Source of the DNA: Xanthobacteraceae bacterium
GTDB lineage: Bacteria; Pseudomonadota; Alphaproteobacteria; Rhizobiales; Xanthobacteraceae
Direction: 5' to 3'
Length of the DNA stretch: 64,000 bases
NCBI GenBank assembly: GCA_019746355.1
Contig: JAIESC010000082.1
Span: 62,001 to 126,000, forward strand
Positions within the stretch are counted from its first letter, which is position 1, and each line of letters opens with the position of its first letter. The translations under genes and the position numbers were made by a program. Below, piece by piece: positions 51,072 through 60,411 of the stretch. The notes beneath the pieces are model-generated. The model did not search any database, was not told the origin of the DNA, and saw only the letters and a program-made list of their open reading frames with translations.

Positions 51072-52043
51072 ATGAGAGCTGCGCTGCGAACGATCGCCGT
51101 CGCCGCGGCGCTGCTCGGCAGTGCCGTCCATGCGGCCGCGGCCGAATATCCGACGCGCCCGATCACGCTGGTCGTGCCTTACGCGGCCGGCGGCGGCAAC
51201 GACGTGATCGCCCGCATCGTCGCCGAGAAGATGGCGACGAGCCTGGGCCAGTCGATCGTGATCGAAAACCGCGGCGGCGCCGGCGGCACGATCGCCACCC
51301 GCCAGGTCGCGCGGGCCGAGCCGGACGGCACCACGATCCTGATCGCCACAAGCTCGCTCGCGATCAATCCGTCGCTTTATCCCAATGTCGGCTACGACCC
51401 GCGCAAGGATTTTGCCGGCATAGGCCTGATCGCCTCGAGCGGCAATATCCTGCTGGTGCATCCCGCGGTGCCGGCGCGGTCGGTCGGCGAGCTGATCGCG
51501 CTGGCGAAGCAGCAGCCCGGCACGCTCACCTTTGGTTCAACCGGCACCGGCTCGAGCGTGCATCTCGCCGCCGAGCTGTTCGCCGGCATGGCCGGCGTCA
51601 AGATCAACCACGTGCCCTACAAGGGCTCCGCGCCGGCGCTGAACGACCTGGTCGGCGGGCACGTCACCATGATCTTCAGCACCGCGGCGAGCGCCGCAGG
51701 ACTTGTGAGGGACGGCAGCAAGGTGCGCGCGCTCGCGGTGACCGGCGGCAAACGCTCGGCGCTGTTTCCCGAATTGCCCACGGTGGCCGAGGCGGCGCTG
51801 CCGGGATACGAGGCGGTGCTGCATTACGGCATCGTCGCGCCGGCCGGCACGCCGCGGCCGGTGGTCGAAAAGCTCAACGCGGCGCTGAATGCGGCGCTCG
51901 GAACCGAGGACGTGAGGCGGCGGCTCGCGCTCGAAGGGGCCGAGGCGCTGCCGGTCCGGCCCGAGGAGCACGACGCGGATATTGCCGCCGAAGAGGCGAA
52001 GTGGTCGGAGATCATCCGCAAGTCGGGGATGAAGGCGGAGTAG
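51072..52043 (+). CDS. TctC/Bug-type solute-binding protein, tandem copy 2
   Basis: 323-residue paralogue of the preceding gene. The signal peptide RTIAVAAALLGSAVHAAAAE precedes YPTRPITLVVPYAAGGGND, and the order of motifs is identical (IVIENRGGAGGTIATRQVAR, NVGYDPRKDF, VPYKGSAPALNDLVGGHVTM, YGIVAPAGTPRPVVEKLNAA). Long identical blocks show a tandem duplication, with divergence in the ligand-facing middle (LIATSSLAINPSLY versus LGGTGTLAINPTLY). It is coupled to an acyl-CoA dehydrogenase gene downstream through a palindromic repeat. Confidence 0.93.
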   Translation: MRAALRTIAVAAALLGSAVHAAAAEYPTRPITLVVPYAAGGGNDVIARIVAEKMATSLGQSIVIENRGGAGGTIATRQVARAEPDGTTILIATSSLAINPSLYPNVGYDPRKDFAGIGLIASSGNILLVHPAVPARSVGELIALAKQQPGTLTFGSTGTGSSVHLAAELFAGMAGVKINHVPYKGSAPALNDLVGGHVTMIFSTAASAAGLVRDGSKVRALAVTGGKRSALFPELPTVAEAALPGYEAVLHYGIVAPAGTPRPVVEKLNAALNAALGTEDVRRRLALEGAEALPVRPEEHDADIAAEEAKWSEIIRKSGMKAE

Positions 52044-52052
52044 CTCTCTACG

Positions 52053-52188
52053 TCATTCCGGGCGGCCCGAAGGGCCGAACCCGGAATCCATAACCCCAAA
52101 TATAGATGTGTTCGCAGCGCTGCGCTTCATCGATATAATTGTGGTTATGGATTCCGGGTTCGCTCGCTTCGCGAGCGCCCCGGAATGA
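52053..52188. repeat. Double-hairpin palindromic element, copy 8
   Basis: Left stem CGGCCC-gaa-GGGCCG, right stem GCTCGC-ttc-GCGAGC. The inner arm is longer than usual (GGAATCCATAACC / GGTTATGGATTCC) around an A/T-rich centre. It begins 9 nt after the stop of tandem copy 2. Confidence 0.9.
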
Positions 52189-52206
52189 CCGAGTTGCGAG
52201 AGTTGC

Positions 52207-53382
52207 ATGAACTTTGACTTCACCGAAGAGCAGAAGCTGTTCGCCGAGTCTGTACGCCGCTTCGCGCAAGATCATCTGGCGAAGGACGCGCTGAAGCGCG
52301 CGCACTCGCCGCATTTTCCGTTCGATGTCGCCAGGCTGATGAGCCAGCAGGGCCTGCTCGGCATCACCATCCCCGAGGTCGACGGCGGCCAGGGCGGCTC
52401 GCTGATGGACGCGGTGATCGCGATCGAGCAGACCGCGGCGGTGTGCCCGCGCAGCGCCGACATCGTGCAGTTCGGCAACTTCGGGCCGATCCGCACGTTC
52501 TCGGAATACGGCACCGACCACCAGAAGAAGAAGTGGCTGACCGAATGCCTCGCCGGCAACGCGGTGATCAGCCTCGGCATGAGCGAGCCGGAGGCGGGCT
52601 CGGCGGTCACCGACCTCAAGACCACGGCGAAGCCGGATGGCTCGGGCTACATCGTCAACGGCACCAAGGTGTTCTCGACCTTCAGCCCGGAAGCCTCGGT
52701 GTTCCTGGTGTATCTGCGCTACGGGCCAGGCGTCGGCGGCATCGGCTCGGTGCTGGTCGAGCGCGGCATGCCGGGCTTCACCATCGGCCCGCCGCAGGAG
52801 TTCATGAGCGGCGAGCTCTGGAGCGAGTTGCATTTCGACAACTGCCGCATCCCCGCGGAAAACGTCCTGCTCGGCCCGGGCGGCTTCAAGAAGCAGATGG
52901 CAAGCTTCAACGTCGAACGGCTCGGCAACACCGCGCGCTCGCTCGCTTTCGGCCGCTACTGCTTCGAACGGGCGCGCGAGCACGCCAATGTGCGCCAGCA
53001 GTTCGGCCGGCCGCTCGCCGAGTTCCAGGGCCTGCAATGGAAGTTCGCCGACATGGCGATCAAGCTCGAAAGCGCGCAGCTCCTGCTCTATCGCGCGGCC
53101 GCCAACGCCGACAAGGGGCTGCCGTCGGCCTACGAGACCGCCGTGGCGAAGGCGGCGTGCAACCAGACGGGCTTCGAGGTGGCACACGAGTCGATGCAGA
53201 TCATGGGCGCGGCCGGCTACAGCAAGACCTCGCTGGTCGAATACTGCATGCGGCGCTGCCGCGGCTGGATGATCGCCGGCGGCTCGGTCGAGATGCTGAA
53301 GAACCGGATCGCCGAGCATGTGCTCGACCGGCGCTTTGATCAGCGGCCGCCGAAGCCGAAAGCGTCCGAGGCCGCCGAGTGA
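52207..53382 (+). CDS. Acyl-CoA dehydrogenase
   Basis: 391-residue FAD flavoenzyme. It introduces a double bond between C2 and C3 of an acyl-CoA and passes electrons to ETF. N-terminal helices (NFDFTEEQKLFAESVRRFAQ), the middle beta domain with VISLGMSEPEAGSAVTDLKT, and the C-terminal helical domain with RQQFGRPLAEFQGLQWKFAD, EVAHESMQIMGAAGYSK and VEYCMRRCRGWMIAGGSVEM are present. The family's catalytic acid position lies near the C-terminal IAGGSVEM stretch, as in other members. The stop overlaps the next start by GTGA. With the downstream acyl-CoA synthetase it forms an acid-activation and oxidation pair. Confidence 0.94.
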   Translation: MNFDFTEEQKLFAESVRRFAQDHLAKDALKRAHSPHFPFDVARLMSQQGLLGITIPEVDGGQGGSLMDAVIAIEQTAAVCPRSADIVQFGNFGPIRTFSEYGTDHQKKKWLTECLAGNAVISLGMSEPEAGSAVTDLKTTAKPDGSGYIVNGTKVFSTFSPEASVFLVYLRYGPGVGGIGSVLVERGMPGFTIGPPQEFMSGELWSELHFDNCRIPAENVLLGPGGFKKQMASFNVERLGNTARSLAFGRYCFERAREHANVRQQFGRPLAEFQGLQWKFADMAIKLESAQLLLYRAAANADKGLPSAYETAVAKAACNQTGFEVAHESMQIMGAAGYSKTSLVEYCMRRCRGWMIAGGSVEMLKNRIAEHVLDRRFDQRPPKPKASEAAE

Positions 53383-55433
53383 CCAAGCCACTGGCGCAAG
53401 TGCTGCTCGCGCCGCAGTCGGTCGCGATCATCGGGCAGTCGAACGACGCGACCAAGACCGCGGGGCGGCCGCTGAAGTATCTCCGGCAGGCGGGCTTTGC
53501 CGGGCGCATCTATCCGGTCAACCCGCGGCGCGACGAGGTGCTGGGCGAGCGCGCCTGGCCGTCGCTGCAGGACCTGCCGGAGCTTCCGGAGCACGCCTAC
53601 ATCGTCGCCTCGACCGAGGCGACCATGGAGGCGATCGAGGAGTGTGCGAGGCTTCGCGTGCCGGTCGTCACGGCATTGGCCAACGGCTTCAGCGAAACCG
53701 GCGCGGAAGGCACCGCGCGCGAGGCGCGGATCAGGCAGCTTCTGAAGGATTCCGGCACGCGGCTGGTTGGCCCATCGAGCCTCGGCGTGGTCGACCTGCG
53801 GCACAAGGCGCTGTTCACCGCCAACGCTGCATTCGACGAGGCTGACCTGCCGGTCGGGCGCATCTTTGCGGCGTCGCATTCCGGCGGAATGATCGGCACG
53901 CTCCTGTCACGCGGCAAGGCGCGCGGCATTCACTTTGCGGGACTCGTCTCGGTCGGCAACGAGGTCGATCTGTCGATCGGCGAGATCTGCGCGGCGACGC
54001 TCGACGATCCCGGCATCGACGGCTACGTGCTGTTCCTCGAAACCATGCGCAAGGCCGGGACGCTGCGCGCGTTTGCGCTGGAGGCGGCAAAGCGGGGCAA
54101 GCCGGTGCTGGCCTACAAACTCGGCCGCTCGGCCGCGGCGCGCGAGCTTGCGGTGTCGCACACCGGGGCGCTGGCCGGCGAGGACGACATTGCCGGAATG
54201 TTCCTGGCCGAGTGCGGCATCGCACGCGTCGACACGATGGAAGGGCTGATCGAGGGTTTCCCGCTGCTGGCGCGCGTGCCGGCTCCGGTGCGCGGCGCGC
54301 GGCCACCGGCCGTGGCCGTCGTCACGACCACCGCGGGCGGCGCGACGATGGTGGTCGATCCGCTGAGCGTGCGCGGCATCGACGTCGCACCGCCGACGCC
54401 GCAGACCCTGGCGCGTTTGAAAGAAACCACCGGCGTCGACGTCGCGCCGGCGCGGCTGATCGACCTGACGCTGGCGGGTGCCCAATACAGGGTGATGAAG
54501 GGCGCGCTGGACGTGCTCACCACCGCGCCGGAATACGATCTGGTCGTGGTGGTGGTCGGCTCGTCGGCGCGGTTCTATCCCGACCTCGCGGTGAAGCCGA
54601 TCATCGACAGCGCGGGGGCGAGCAAGCCGATCGCCGCGTTTCTGGTCCCGGAAGCGCCCGACGCGCTGGCGCGGCTGGCGGCCGCCGGCGTGCCGAATTT
54701 CCATACGCCCGAGGCTTGCGCCGATGCAGTTGCCGCAGCGTTGCGGCGGCATGCGCCAAGAGCGATCGAAGGTCGCTCGCATACGGCGTCCGGCGCTTCA
54801 CGGATGCTGGATGAGCTCGAGGCCTATGGCCTGTTCGACAAGCTCGGTCTTCCGCATGCGCCGTCGGTCGTGTCGGAGGCGGCTCTCGCCAAGGCCCCTG
54901 CCCTGCCGTTTTCGTATCCCGTGGTGGTCAAAACCTTGTCCGCTGCGATCGCGCACAAGTCCGATGTCGGCGGCGTCGTACTGAACGTCCGCGACGACGC
55001 AGGCCTGCTGGCCGCCATCGTGAAGATCAAGCAGGCAACAAACGTCGATCGCGTTCTGGTGCAGCCGATGGTTTCCGGGCTCGGCGAAGTCCTGGTCGGC
55101 TATCGTCTCGATCCGGACGTCGGGCCGACCGTGATGCTCGCGGCCGGCGGGGTGCTCGCCGAGATCCTGCGCGACCGCAGCATCCGCCTGGCGCCGGTCG
55201 ATCTGGCCGAGGCGAAGGCGATGATCGGCGAGGTCGCGGCGCTGAAGGCGCTCGCCGGCTATCGCGGCAAGCCGGCCGGCGATCTCGACGCGCTGGCGAA
55301 GGCGCTGGTGTCGTTGTCGCGGCTTGCCGTGCATGACGGGCCCACTGTGGCGGAGGCCGAGATCAATCCGCTGATCGTGCGGCCAAAGGGCGAAGGCGTG
55401 ATCGCCGTCGATGCGCTGGTGAAGCTGGCGTAG
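53379..55433 (+). CDS. Acetate--CoA ligase (ADP-forming) family / fused acyl-CoA synthetase
   Basis: 684-residue fusion of alpha and beta parts. The N-terminal CoA-binding Rossmann domain (LLAPQSVAIIGQSNDATKTA) leads to a succinyl-CoA-ligase-like domain with phospho-His in LAVSHTGALAGEDDI. A C-terminal ATP-grasp domain follows (PVVVKTLSAAIAHKSDVGGV near 505; VLVQPMVSGLGEVLVGYRLD near 560; AEINPLIV at the end). The enzyme activates a carboxylic acid with ATP, giving ADP rather than AMP. GTG start, coupled to the acyl-CoA dehydrogenase. The acid is probably one bound by the tandem TctC proteins upstream (inference). Confidence 0.92.
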   Translation: MTKPLAQVLLAPQSVAIIGQSNDATKTAGRPLKYLRQAGFAGRIYPVNPRRDEVLGERAWPSLQDLPELPEHAYIVASTEATMEAIEECARLRVPVVTALANGFSETGAEGTAREARIRQLLKDSGTRLVGPSSLGVVDLRHKALFTANAAFDEADLPVGRIFAASHSGGMIGTLLSRGKARGIHFAGLVSVGNEVDLSIGEICAATLDDPGIDGYVLFLETMRKAGTLRAFALEAAKRGKPVLAYKLGRSAAARELAVSHTGALAGEDDIAGMFLAECGIARVDTMEGLIEGFPLLARVPAPVRGARPPAVAVVTTTAGGATMVVDPLSVRGIDVAPPTPQTLARLKETTGVDVAPARLIDLTLAGAQYRVMKGALDVLTTAPEYDLVVVVVGSSARFYPDLAVKPIIDSAGASKPIAAFLVPEAPDALARLAAAGVPNFHTPEACADAVAAALRRHAPRAIEGRSHTASGASRMLDELEAYGLFDKLGLPHAPSVVSEAALAKAPALPFSYPVVVKTLSAAIAHKSDVGGVVLNVRDDAGLLAAIVKIKQATNVDRVLVQPMVSGLGEVLVGYRLDPDVGPTVMLAAGGVLAEILRDRSIRLAPVDLAEAKAMIGEVAALKALAGYRGKPAGDLDALAKALVSLSRLAVHDGPTVAEAEINPLIVRPKGEGVIAVDALVKLA

Positions 55434-55560
55434 CCGCCATGTTTCCTTTGCCGCCGTGCTCCGCGCCGGCGGGCGTTTGCCATTGGCGGACCTGTCGTAT
55501 GATCGGCATCATGACGGTCCAGCCCATCCAACAGAGACCGCACAAGGGAGCGACACCTCC

Positions 55561-56559
55561 ATGATCTGCGCCATTCCGTCGCGTCGCGATGCGCTGAAGA
55601 TCGCTCTTGGCACATCGTTGCTTTCGCTCGGCCCGGCGGCGCTCCGCCATGCCGGCGCACAAGGCGCGCTCATGCCCGTGCAGATGGGCATCCAGATCTT
55701 CACCGGCGCGGTCGCAACGGTCTGGACCGAAAACAAGATTCCGCAAAAGCATGGCCTTGCCGTCGAGGGCAAGCAGATGCCCGACGGCCGTTCGGTGCGC
55801 GACGCGATGATCTCGGGCGCGCTCAATGCCGGCACCATGAACATCACGCCTTTCATCGTCGGCGCCGCGGCGGCCTCGCTGACGATGGTCGGCGTCGTGT
55901 CACTCGGCGGCGACACCGTGGGCGTGATGGCGCGCAAGGGCGCGGGCATCAACGGCATCGCCGATCTCAAGGGCAAGCGGATCAGCGTGTCGACCGGCTC
56001 CACCACCGCGAACATCTTCATCAAGACCGTGGGTCCGGCACATGGGCTGAAGCCCGGCGACTACCAACTCGTCAACATGCGCCCGCCGGATCAGGTCGCC
56101 GCGATGGTGGCCGGGTCGGTCGACGCCATGACGTCATTCGAGCCGTATCTTTCCGTGGCGGAGAAGGAGGGCATCGGCACGATGCTGATGCGGTTTGGAG
56201 AGATCGACCCCAACCCGACTTGCCTTGTGCTCACGTCAGCGTTGATCGAGAAATCGCCGCAGACTGTGCAGGCGTTCCTGAAGTCCTGGCTCGACGGTGT
56301 GGAGTTCTGGCACCGCAATCCGGCGCGTGTCGCCGAGATCATTCACCAGCAGTACGCCGGCGCGGGCTATTCCAACGTCACGCGCGAGATGGCCGAAAAC
56401 ATCGTCAAGCAGATCAAGGTCAGGCCGGACATGACGCCGCAGATCGTTGATCACATCAAGGCTGAGGCGGAGCGGATGAAGGCCGCGAACCAACTTCGCG
56501 AAATTCCCGACTGGACCAAGGTGATCCGCGCCGATCTGCTGGCGCGGGCCAGGACCTGA
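55561..56559 (+). CDS. ABC transporter substrate-binding protein, NMT1/SsuA-like
   Basis: 332-residue periplasmic protein. The signal segment PSRRDALKIALGTSLLSLGP has a twin Arg (SRRDALK) and ends at HAGAQG. The mature part has QMPDGRSVRDAMISGALNAG, ADLKGKRISVSTGSTTANIF and PDQVAAMVAGSVDAMTSFEP, typical of nitrate/sulfonate/taurine-type binders. The ATG fits the signal peptide; earlier in-frame codons lack coding character. No partner permease or ATPase adjoins; those at 960-2804 belong to another binding protein. It starts a plus-strand group with the hydrolase and PrpD genes. Confidence 0.88.
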   Translation: MICAIPSRRDALKIALGTSLLSLGPAALRHAGAQGALMPVQMGIQIFTGAVATVWTENKIPQKHGLAVEGKQMPDGRSVRDAMISGALNAGTMNITPFIVGAAAASLTMVGVVSLGGDTVGVMARKGAGINGIADLKGKRISVSTGSTTANIFIKTVGPAHGLKPGDYQLVNMRPPDQVAAMVAGSVDAMTSFEPYLSVAEKEGIGTMLMRFGEIDPNPTCLVLTSALIEKSPQTVQAFLKSWLDGVEFWHRNPARVAEIIHQQYAGAGYSNVTREMAENIVKQIKVRPDMTPQIVDHIKAEAERMKAANQLREIPDWTKVIRADLLARART

Positions 56560-56570
56560 AGGAAAGCCAC

Positions 56571-57824
56571 ATGATCGAACGCATTGCCGACCTCGTGAAC
56601 GCCGACGAGGACCTCGTCCGGCGCGGCCGTTTCCTCAGCACCACGTTCCTGATCGAGATCGGCGACAAGGGCTACCTGGTGAAGATCATCGAGGGCCGCG
56701 TGGTCTCGGTCACGCCGGGGCCGTTCGTGACCCCGAACTACAGCTTCGCCTTGCGCGCGCCGCGCGACGAATGGGAGTTGTTCTGGACCGCGCTGCCGCC
56801 GCCCGGCCACCACGACATCTTCGCGCTGTTCAAGCGTGGCAAGCTCGTCATCGAAGGCGACCTGCATCCGCTGATGGCGAACCTGCTTTACATCAAGGAC
56901 GTGCTGGCGTCGCCGCGGAAGCTCGCCGGCGGGTCAAGCGCCGGCCGCGCGCCCGCGCACGCGGGCAAGCCGCGCTTCGAGCCGAGCTTTGAACCTATTG
57001 TGGGGCGCTACCTCAACCTCGACCTGCTCGGCCGGCCGCACCGGCTCTACGTCGAGGAGGCCGGCAAGGGCATTCCGCTCCTTTGCCTGCACACCGCAGG
57101 TTCGGACGGGCGGCAGTATCGCGGCCTGCTCAACGACAGCCGCATCACCGAGCACTTCCGCGTCATCGTGTTCGACATGCCGTGGCACGGCAAATCCTCG
57201 CCGCCCGAGGGCTACCAGAACGAGGAGTACAAGCTCACCTCGCGCGATTATGTGCAGATGATCCTGGAGGTGTCCGACGCGCTCGGGCTCGACAAGCCTG
57301 TGGTCATGGGCTGCTCGATCGGCGGGCGCATCGTGCTCTATCTCGCGCACCAGCACGCCAAGCGCTTCCGCGCCATCATCGGGCTCGAGACCGCGGCGCA
57401 TGTGGCGCCCTACTACGACGTGAGCTGGCTGCACCGGGGCGACGTGCACGGCGGCGAGGTGTCGGCCGGCGTCGTCTCGGGGCTCGCCGCGCCGACCGCG
57501 CCGGACCAGGCGCGCTGGGAGACGCTGTGGCACTACCTGCAAAGCGGGCCAGGCGTGTTCAAGGGCGACCTGCATTTCTACAAGGTGGACGGCGACATCC
57601 GCGACAAGGTGGACCAGATCGACGGCCGCACCACACCGCTTTATCTGCTCACCGGTGAATACGACTACTCGTGCACCACCGAAGGAACGCTCGATGTGGC
57701 GAAGCGCACCGGCGCCGAGGCCGTGATCATGAAAGGGCTCGGGCATTTCCCGATGAGCGAGGACCCGCCGAAGTTCATTTCGTATCTGCTGCCGGTGCTG
57801 GAGAAGATTCGCGGGAACGCTTAA
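56571..57824 (+). CDS. SCP2-like domain fused to an alpha/beta hydrolase
   Basis: 417 residues in two domains. Residues 1-115 resemble an SCP2 sterol-carrier-like fold (YLVKIIEGRVVSVTPGPFVT, DIFALFKRGKLVIEGDLHPL). Residues about 145-417 form an alpha/beta hydrolase with oxyanion region LLCLHTAGSDGRQYR, nucleophile S249 in VMGCSIGGRI, acid in LLTGEYDYSC and His in GLGHFPMSED. SCP2 domains bind hydrophobic ligands, so the fusion may present an acyl or aromatic ester to the esterase. It follows the binding protein by 11 nt. Exact substrate unknown; the two-domain arrangement is uncommon. Confidence 0.85.
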   Translation: MIERIADLVNADEDLVRRGRFLSTTFLIEIGDKGYLVKIIEGRVVSVTPGPFVTPNYSFALRAPRDEWELFWTALPPPGHHDIFALFKRGKLVIEGDLHPLMANLLYIKDVLASPRKLAGGSSAGRAPAHAGKPRFEPSFEPIVGRYLNLDLLGRPHRLYVEEAGKGIPLLCLHTAGSDGRQYRGLLNDSRITEHFRVIVFDMPWHGKSSPPEGYQNEEYKLTSRDYVQMILEVSDALGLDKPVVMGCSIGGRIVLYLAHQHAKRFRAIIGLETAAHVAPYYDVSWLHRGDVHGGEVSAGVVSGLAAPTAPDQARWETLWHYLQSGPGVFKGDLHFYKVDGDIRDKVDQIDGRTTPLYLLTGEYDYSCTTEGTLDVAKRTGAEAVIMKGLGHFPMSEDPPKFISYLLPVLEKIRGNA

Positions 57825-57847
57825 GCTCGTTTGACCGGAGGAGAGCC

Positions 57848-59242
57848 ATGTCCCACGCCGAAGCCGTTCACACGCTGCAGCCCGCCGCGGGCGCGACCGA
57901 CCAGATCGTGCAGTTCACCACCGGGGTCCGCTACGACGCGCTGCCGGAAGACGCGCGTCACCATGCCCGGCGGCACCTGCTCGACACGGTCGGCGTGATG
58001 ATCGCCGGCGCCGGCGGCACGATCGCGACCCAGGCCGAGAGCGTGATCAAGGCGGTGCGGCCGGACGGCAAAATCCCGGTCGCGGGCCGGGCGCGGCGGG
58101 CGGACCTCCTCGACGCGGCGTTTCTCGGGGGCACCGCGGCGCACGGCATCGAGCTCGACGACGGCTACCGTCATGGCTCAGCGCATTGCGGCTGCGTGAT
58201 CGTGCCTGCGGTGCTTGCGGTCGGCTACGATCGCCGTGTCAGCGGCAAGGCGCTGATCGAGGCGATCGTCGCGGGCTACGAGACGAATATCTGCCTCGCT
58301 CGCGCGTGCGCGCCGGACCTGCGCAACCGCGGCTTCCATCCGACCAGCGCGGTCGGCCCGTTTGGCGCGGCGATGGCGACCGGCAAGCTGCGCGGCATGA
58401 ACACGACGCAGTTCGCGAACGCGCTCGGGATCGCTGCCTCGAGCTCGGCCGGTCTGTTCGCCTTTGTCAACGGCGGCGCCGACATCAAGCGGCTGCATGC
58501 GGGCCACGCCTCGCGCGAGGGCATGCAGGCGGCGCTGCTTGCGGAGCAGGGCGTCGAAGGCCCGCCCGGGGTGATCGAATCGCGCGACGGCTTCATGCAG
58601 GCGTTCGCGTTCGGGCGGATCGACAAGGCACGGCCGATCAAGCTGCCGCCCGCGGCCGAATACGGCATCACCGACTGCTACATCAAGCCCTATGCCTGTT
58701 GCCGGCACATCCAGCCCGCGGTCGAGGCGATGTTCGGGCTCGCGAACGACGAGAAGATCGCCTTCGAGGACATCAAGAAGGTCGAGGTCGAGACCTACAA
58801 GATCGCGGCCGAGCACGCGCATGTGCCGTGGGACGATTTCGCCAGCGCGCAACTGAGCTTTCCGTACCTCGTCGGGCTCGCCGCGCGCTACCGCGGGGTG
58901 AAGTTCGAGCACTTCGACGAGAAAACCCGGAAGGATCCGGCATTTGCCGAGTTTGCGCAGAAGCTGACGGTGACGGCGCCGACCGAGATCGACCAGCTCT
59001 ATCCGAAGCTCCGCCCGGCGCGGGTGACGGTGACGACCGGCAAGGGCAAGTTCGTGCGGCAGGCCGACGAGGCCTGGGGCTCGCGGCAGGTGCCGCTCGA
59101 CGATGCAGGCCTGATCGCCAAGTTCCACGGGCTGGTGGAGCCGGTGTTCGGCGAGAAGCGGGCGAAGGAATTGTCGGAGCGGCTGTGGACGGTGGATCAG
59201 GCTGCGGATGTGGCGCCGCTGGTCGAGGCGCTGGCGAAGTAG
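57848..59242 (+). CDS. MmgE/PrpD family protein
   Basis: 464-residue enzyme of the 2-methylcitrate dehydratase/aconitate decarboxylase family. VRYDALPEDARHHARRHLLD, then TVGVMIAGAGG and IELDDGYRHGSAHCGCVIVP near residue 95 are the usual active-site region. GFHPTSAVGPFGAAMATGKL and YIKPYACCRHIQPAVEAMFG are further signatures. GGAGGAG lies directly upstream. Members dehydrate, decarboxylate or isomerise alkyl-tricarboxylates and related acids. Co-directional with the hydrolase fusion. Which acid it uses is unknown. Confidence 0.92.
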   Translation: MSHAEAVHTLQPAAGATDQIVQFTTGVRYDALPEDARHHARRHLLDTVGVMIAGAGGTIATQAESVIKAVRPDGKIPVAGRARRADLLDAAFLGGTAAHGIELDDGYRHGSAHCGCVIVPAVLAVGYDRRVSGKALIEAIVAGYETNICLARACAPDLRNRGFHPTSAVGPFGAAMATGKLRGMNTTQFANALGIAASSSAGLFAFVNGGADIKRLHAGHASREGMQAALLAEQGVEGPPGVIESRDGFMQAFAFGRIDKARPIKLPPAAEYGITDCYIKPYACCRHIQPAVEAMFGLANDEKIAFEDIKKVEVETYKIAAEHAHVPWDDFASAQLSFPYLVGLAARYRGVKFEHFDEKTRKDPAFAEFAQKLTVTAPTEIDQLYPKLRPARVTVTTGKGKFVRQADEAWGSRQVPLDDAGLIAKFHGLVEPVFGEKRAKELSERLWTVDQAADVAPLVEALAK

Positions 59243-59258
59243 CAGAACCTCTCCGCTG

Positions 59259-59366
59259 TCATTCCGGGGCGCTCGCGTAGCGAGCGAGCCCGGAATCCAG
59301 ACAAGCAAACGACCGTCTCCGTCGCTGGATTCCGGGCTCGCGTGCTTTGCACGCGCCCCGGAATGA
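59259..59366. repeat. Double-hairpin palindromic element, copy 9
   Basis: Left stem GCTCGC-gta-GCGAGC, right stem CGTGC-ttt-GCACG: the loops differ from the usual GAA/TTC but the stems stay paired. It lies 16 nt after the PrpD-type stop and 8 nt from the stop of the converging dehydrogenase gene, so it could serve both transcripts. Confidence 0.9.
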
Positions 59367-59374
59367 CCGTGGTG

Positions 59375-60355
59375 CTAGGCCGTTGCTCTTGGCTTCACGT
59401 TCGGATTGCCGAGGCGCAACGGCTCGCCCTTCTCGAACTTGACGATCTGCTCGAAGCACTCGCGGAAATAGAGCTCGAAGTTGTCCCATTCCGCCCAGCC
59501 GAGATGCGGCGTGCACAGCACGTTCGGCATTTTCAGGTACGGGTGATCGCCGTTGACGATCGGCTCCTGCTCGTAGACGTCCACTGCGGCGTAGCCGGGG
59601 CGGCCCTTCTTCAGGGCGTCGAGCAGCGCGCCGGGCTGGATCAGCTCCGCGCGTGCGACGTTGACGAACAGCGATGTCGGCTTCATCCGCGCGAAGTCGT
59701 CCGGGCCGATCAGGCCTTTGGTTTCCGGCCGCAGGCGGATGCTGAGCGAGAGCACGTCGGAGCGCTCGAACAGCTCGGCCTTGCTTTTGGCGGTCTCGTA
59801 GCCCGCAGCAACGGCCTTCTCCAGCGAGTTCTTCTGGCCCCACACCAGCACCTTCATGCCGAGCCCCTTGCCGCCTTCGGCGACCAGCGCACCGATCGCG
59901 CCGAGGCCGAAGATGCCAAGCGTCGAGCCGCGGATGCGGTGCGACAGCGTGCACGGCCAGTCGCCGCGCTTCATGCGCTCGGCCTCAAGCGCGATGTTGC
60001 GGCGGGAGGCGACGATCAGCGCCAGCGTCAGTTCGGCCGGGGCGACCGGCGAATTGCTGACGCCGGTCGAGACCGGGATGCCGAGATCGGTCGCGGCGGC
60101 AAAATCGAGCATGTGCGAGTTGCGGCCGACCAACGCGATCAGCTTGAGCTTTGGCAGGCGCTGCAGCAGTGCGCGGGAGATCTCGACGCGCTCGCGGATC
60201 GACACGACGACGTCGGCGTCCTTGAGGCGCGCGACCAGCTCATCGAGGTCTTTGGCCGGGGTGCGGTGGCGCACCACGTCGTGGTGGCGGATCATGGAAA
60301 AGCACGGAAGCTGATCCACCATGTCCTGGTAGTCGTCGGGGATGGCGATCTTCAT
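59375..60355 (-). CDS. D-2-hydroxyacid dehydrogenase family protein
   Basis: 326-residue NAD(P)-dependent oxidoreductase converting a 2-keto acid and a D-2-hydroxy acid. Nucleotide-binding GIFGLGAIGALVAEGGKGLG near residue 150, catalytic Arg in FVNVARAELIQ near 235, Glu in DVYEQEPIV near 262 and His in LCTPHLGWAEWD near 283 are all present. The ATG is well placed. It converges with the PrpD-family gene, and repeat copy 9 lies between them. The last gene of a minus-strand series with the alpha/beta hydrolase, Ldh-family and GST genes, though repeat copy 10 separates it from them. Confidence 0.93.
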   Translation of the reverse strand: MKIAIPDDYQDMVDQLPCFSMIRHHDVVRHRTPAKDLDELVARLKDADVVVSIRERVEISRALLQRLPKLKLIALVGRNSHMLDFAAATDLGIPVSTGVSNSPVAPAELTLALIVASRRNIALEAERMKRGDWPCTLSHRIRGSTLGIFGLGAIGALVAEGGKGLGMKVLVWGQKNSLEKAVAAGYETAKSKAELFERSDVLSLSIRLRPETKGLIGPDDFARMKPTSLFVNVARAELIQPGALLDALKKGRPGYAAVDVYEQEPIVNGDHPYLKMPNVLCTPHLGWAEWDNFELYFRECFEQIVKFEKGEPLRLGNPNVKPRATA

Positions 60356-60411
60356 GGAGTACTCGGTTGGGAGGAAATCCGGAAGTCTTATACGACGGCT
60401 CTATCCCCCGG

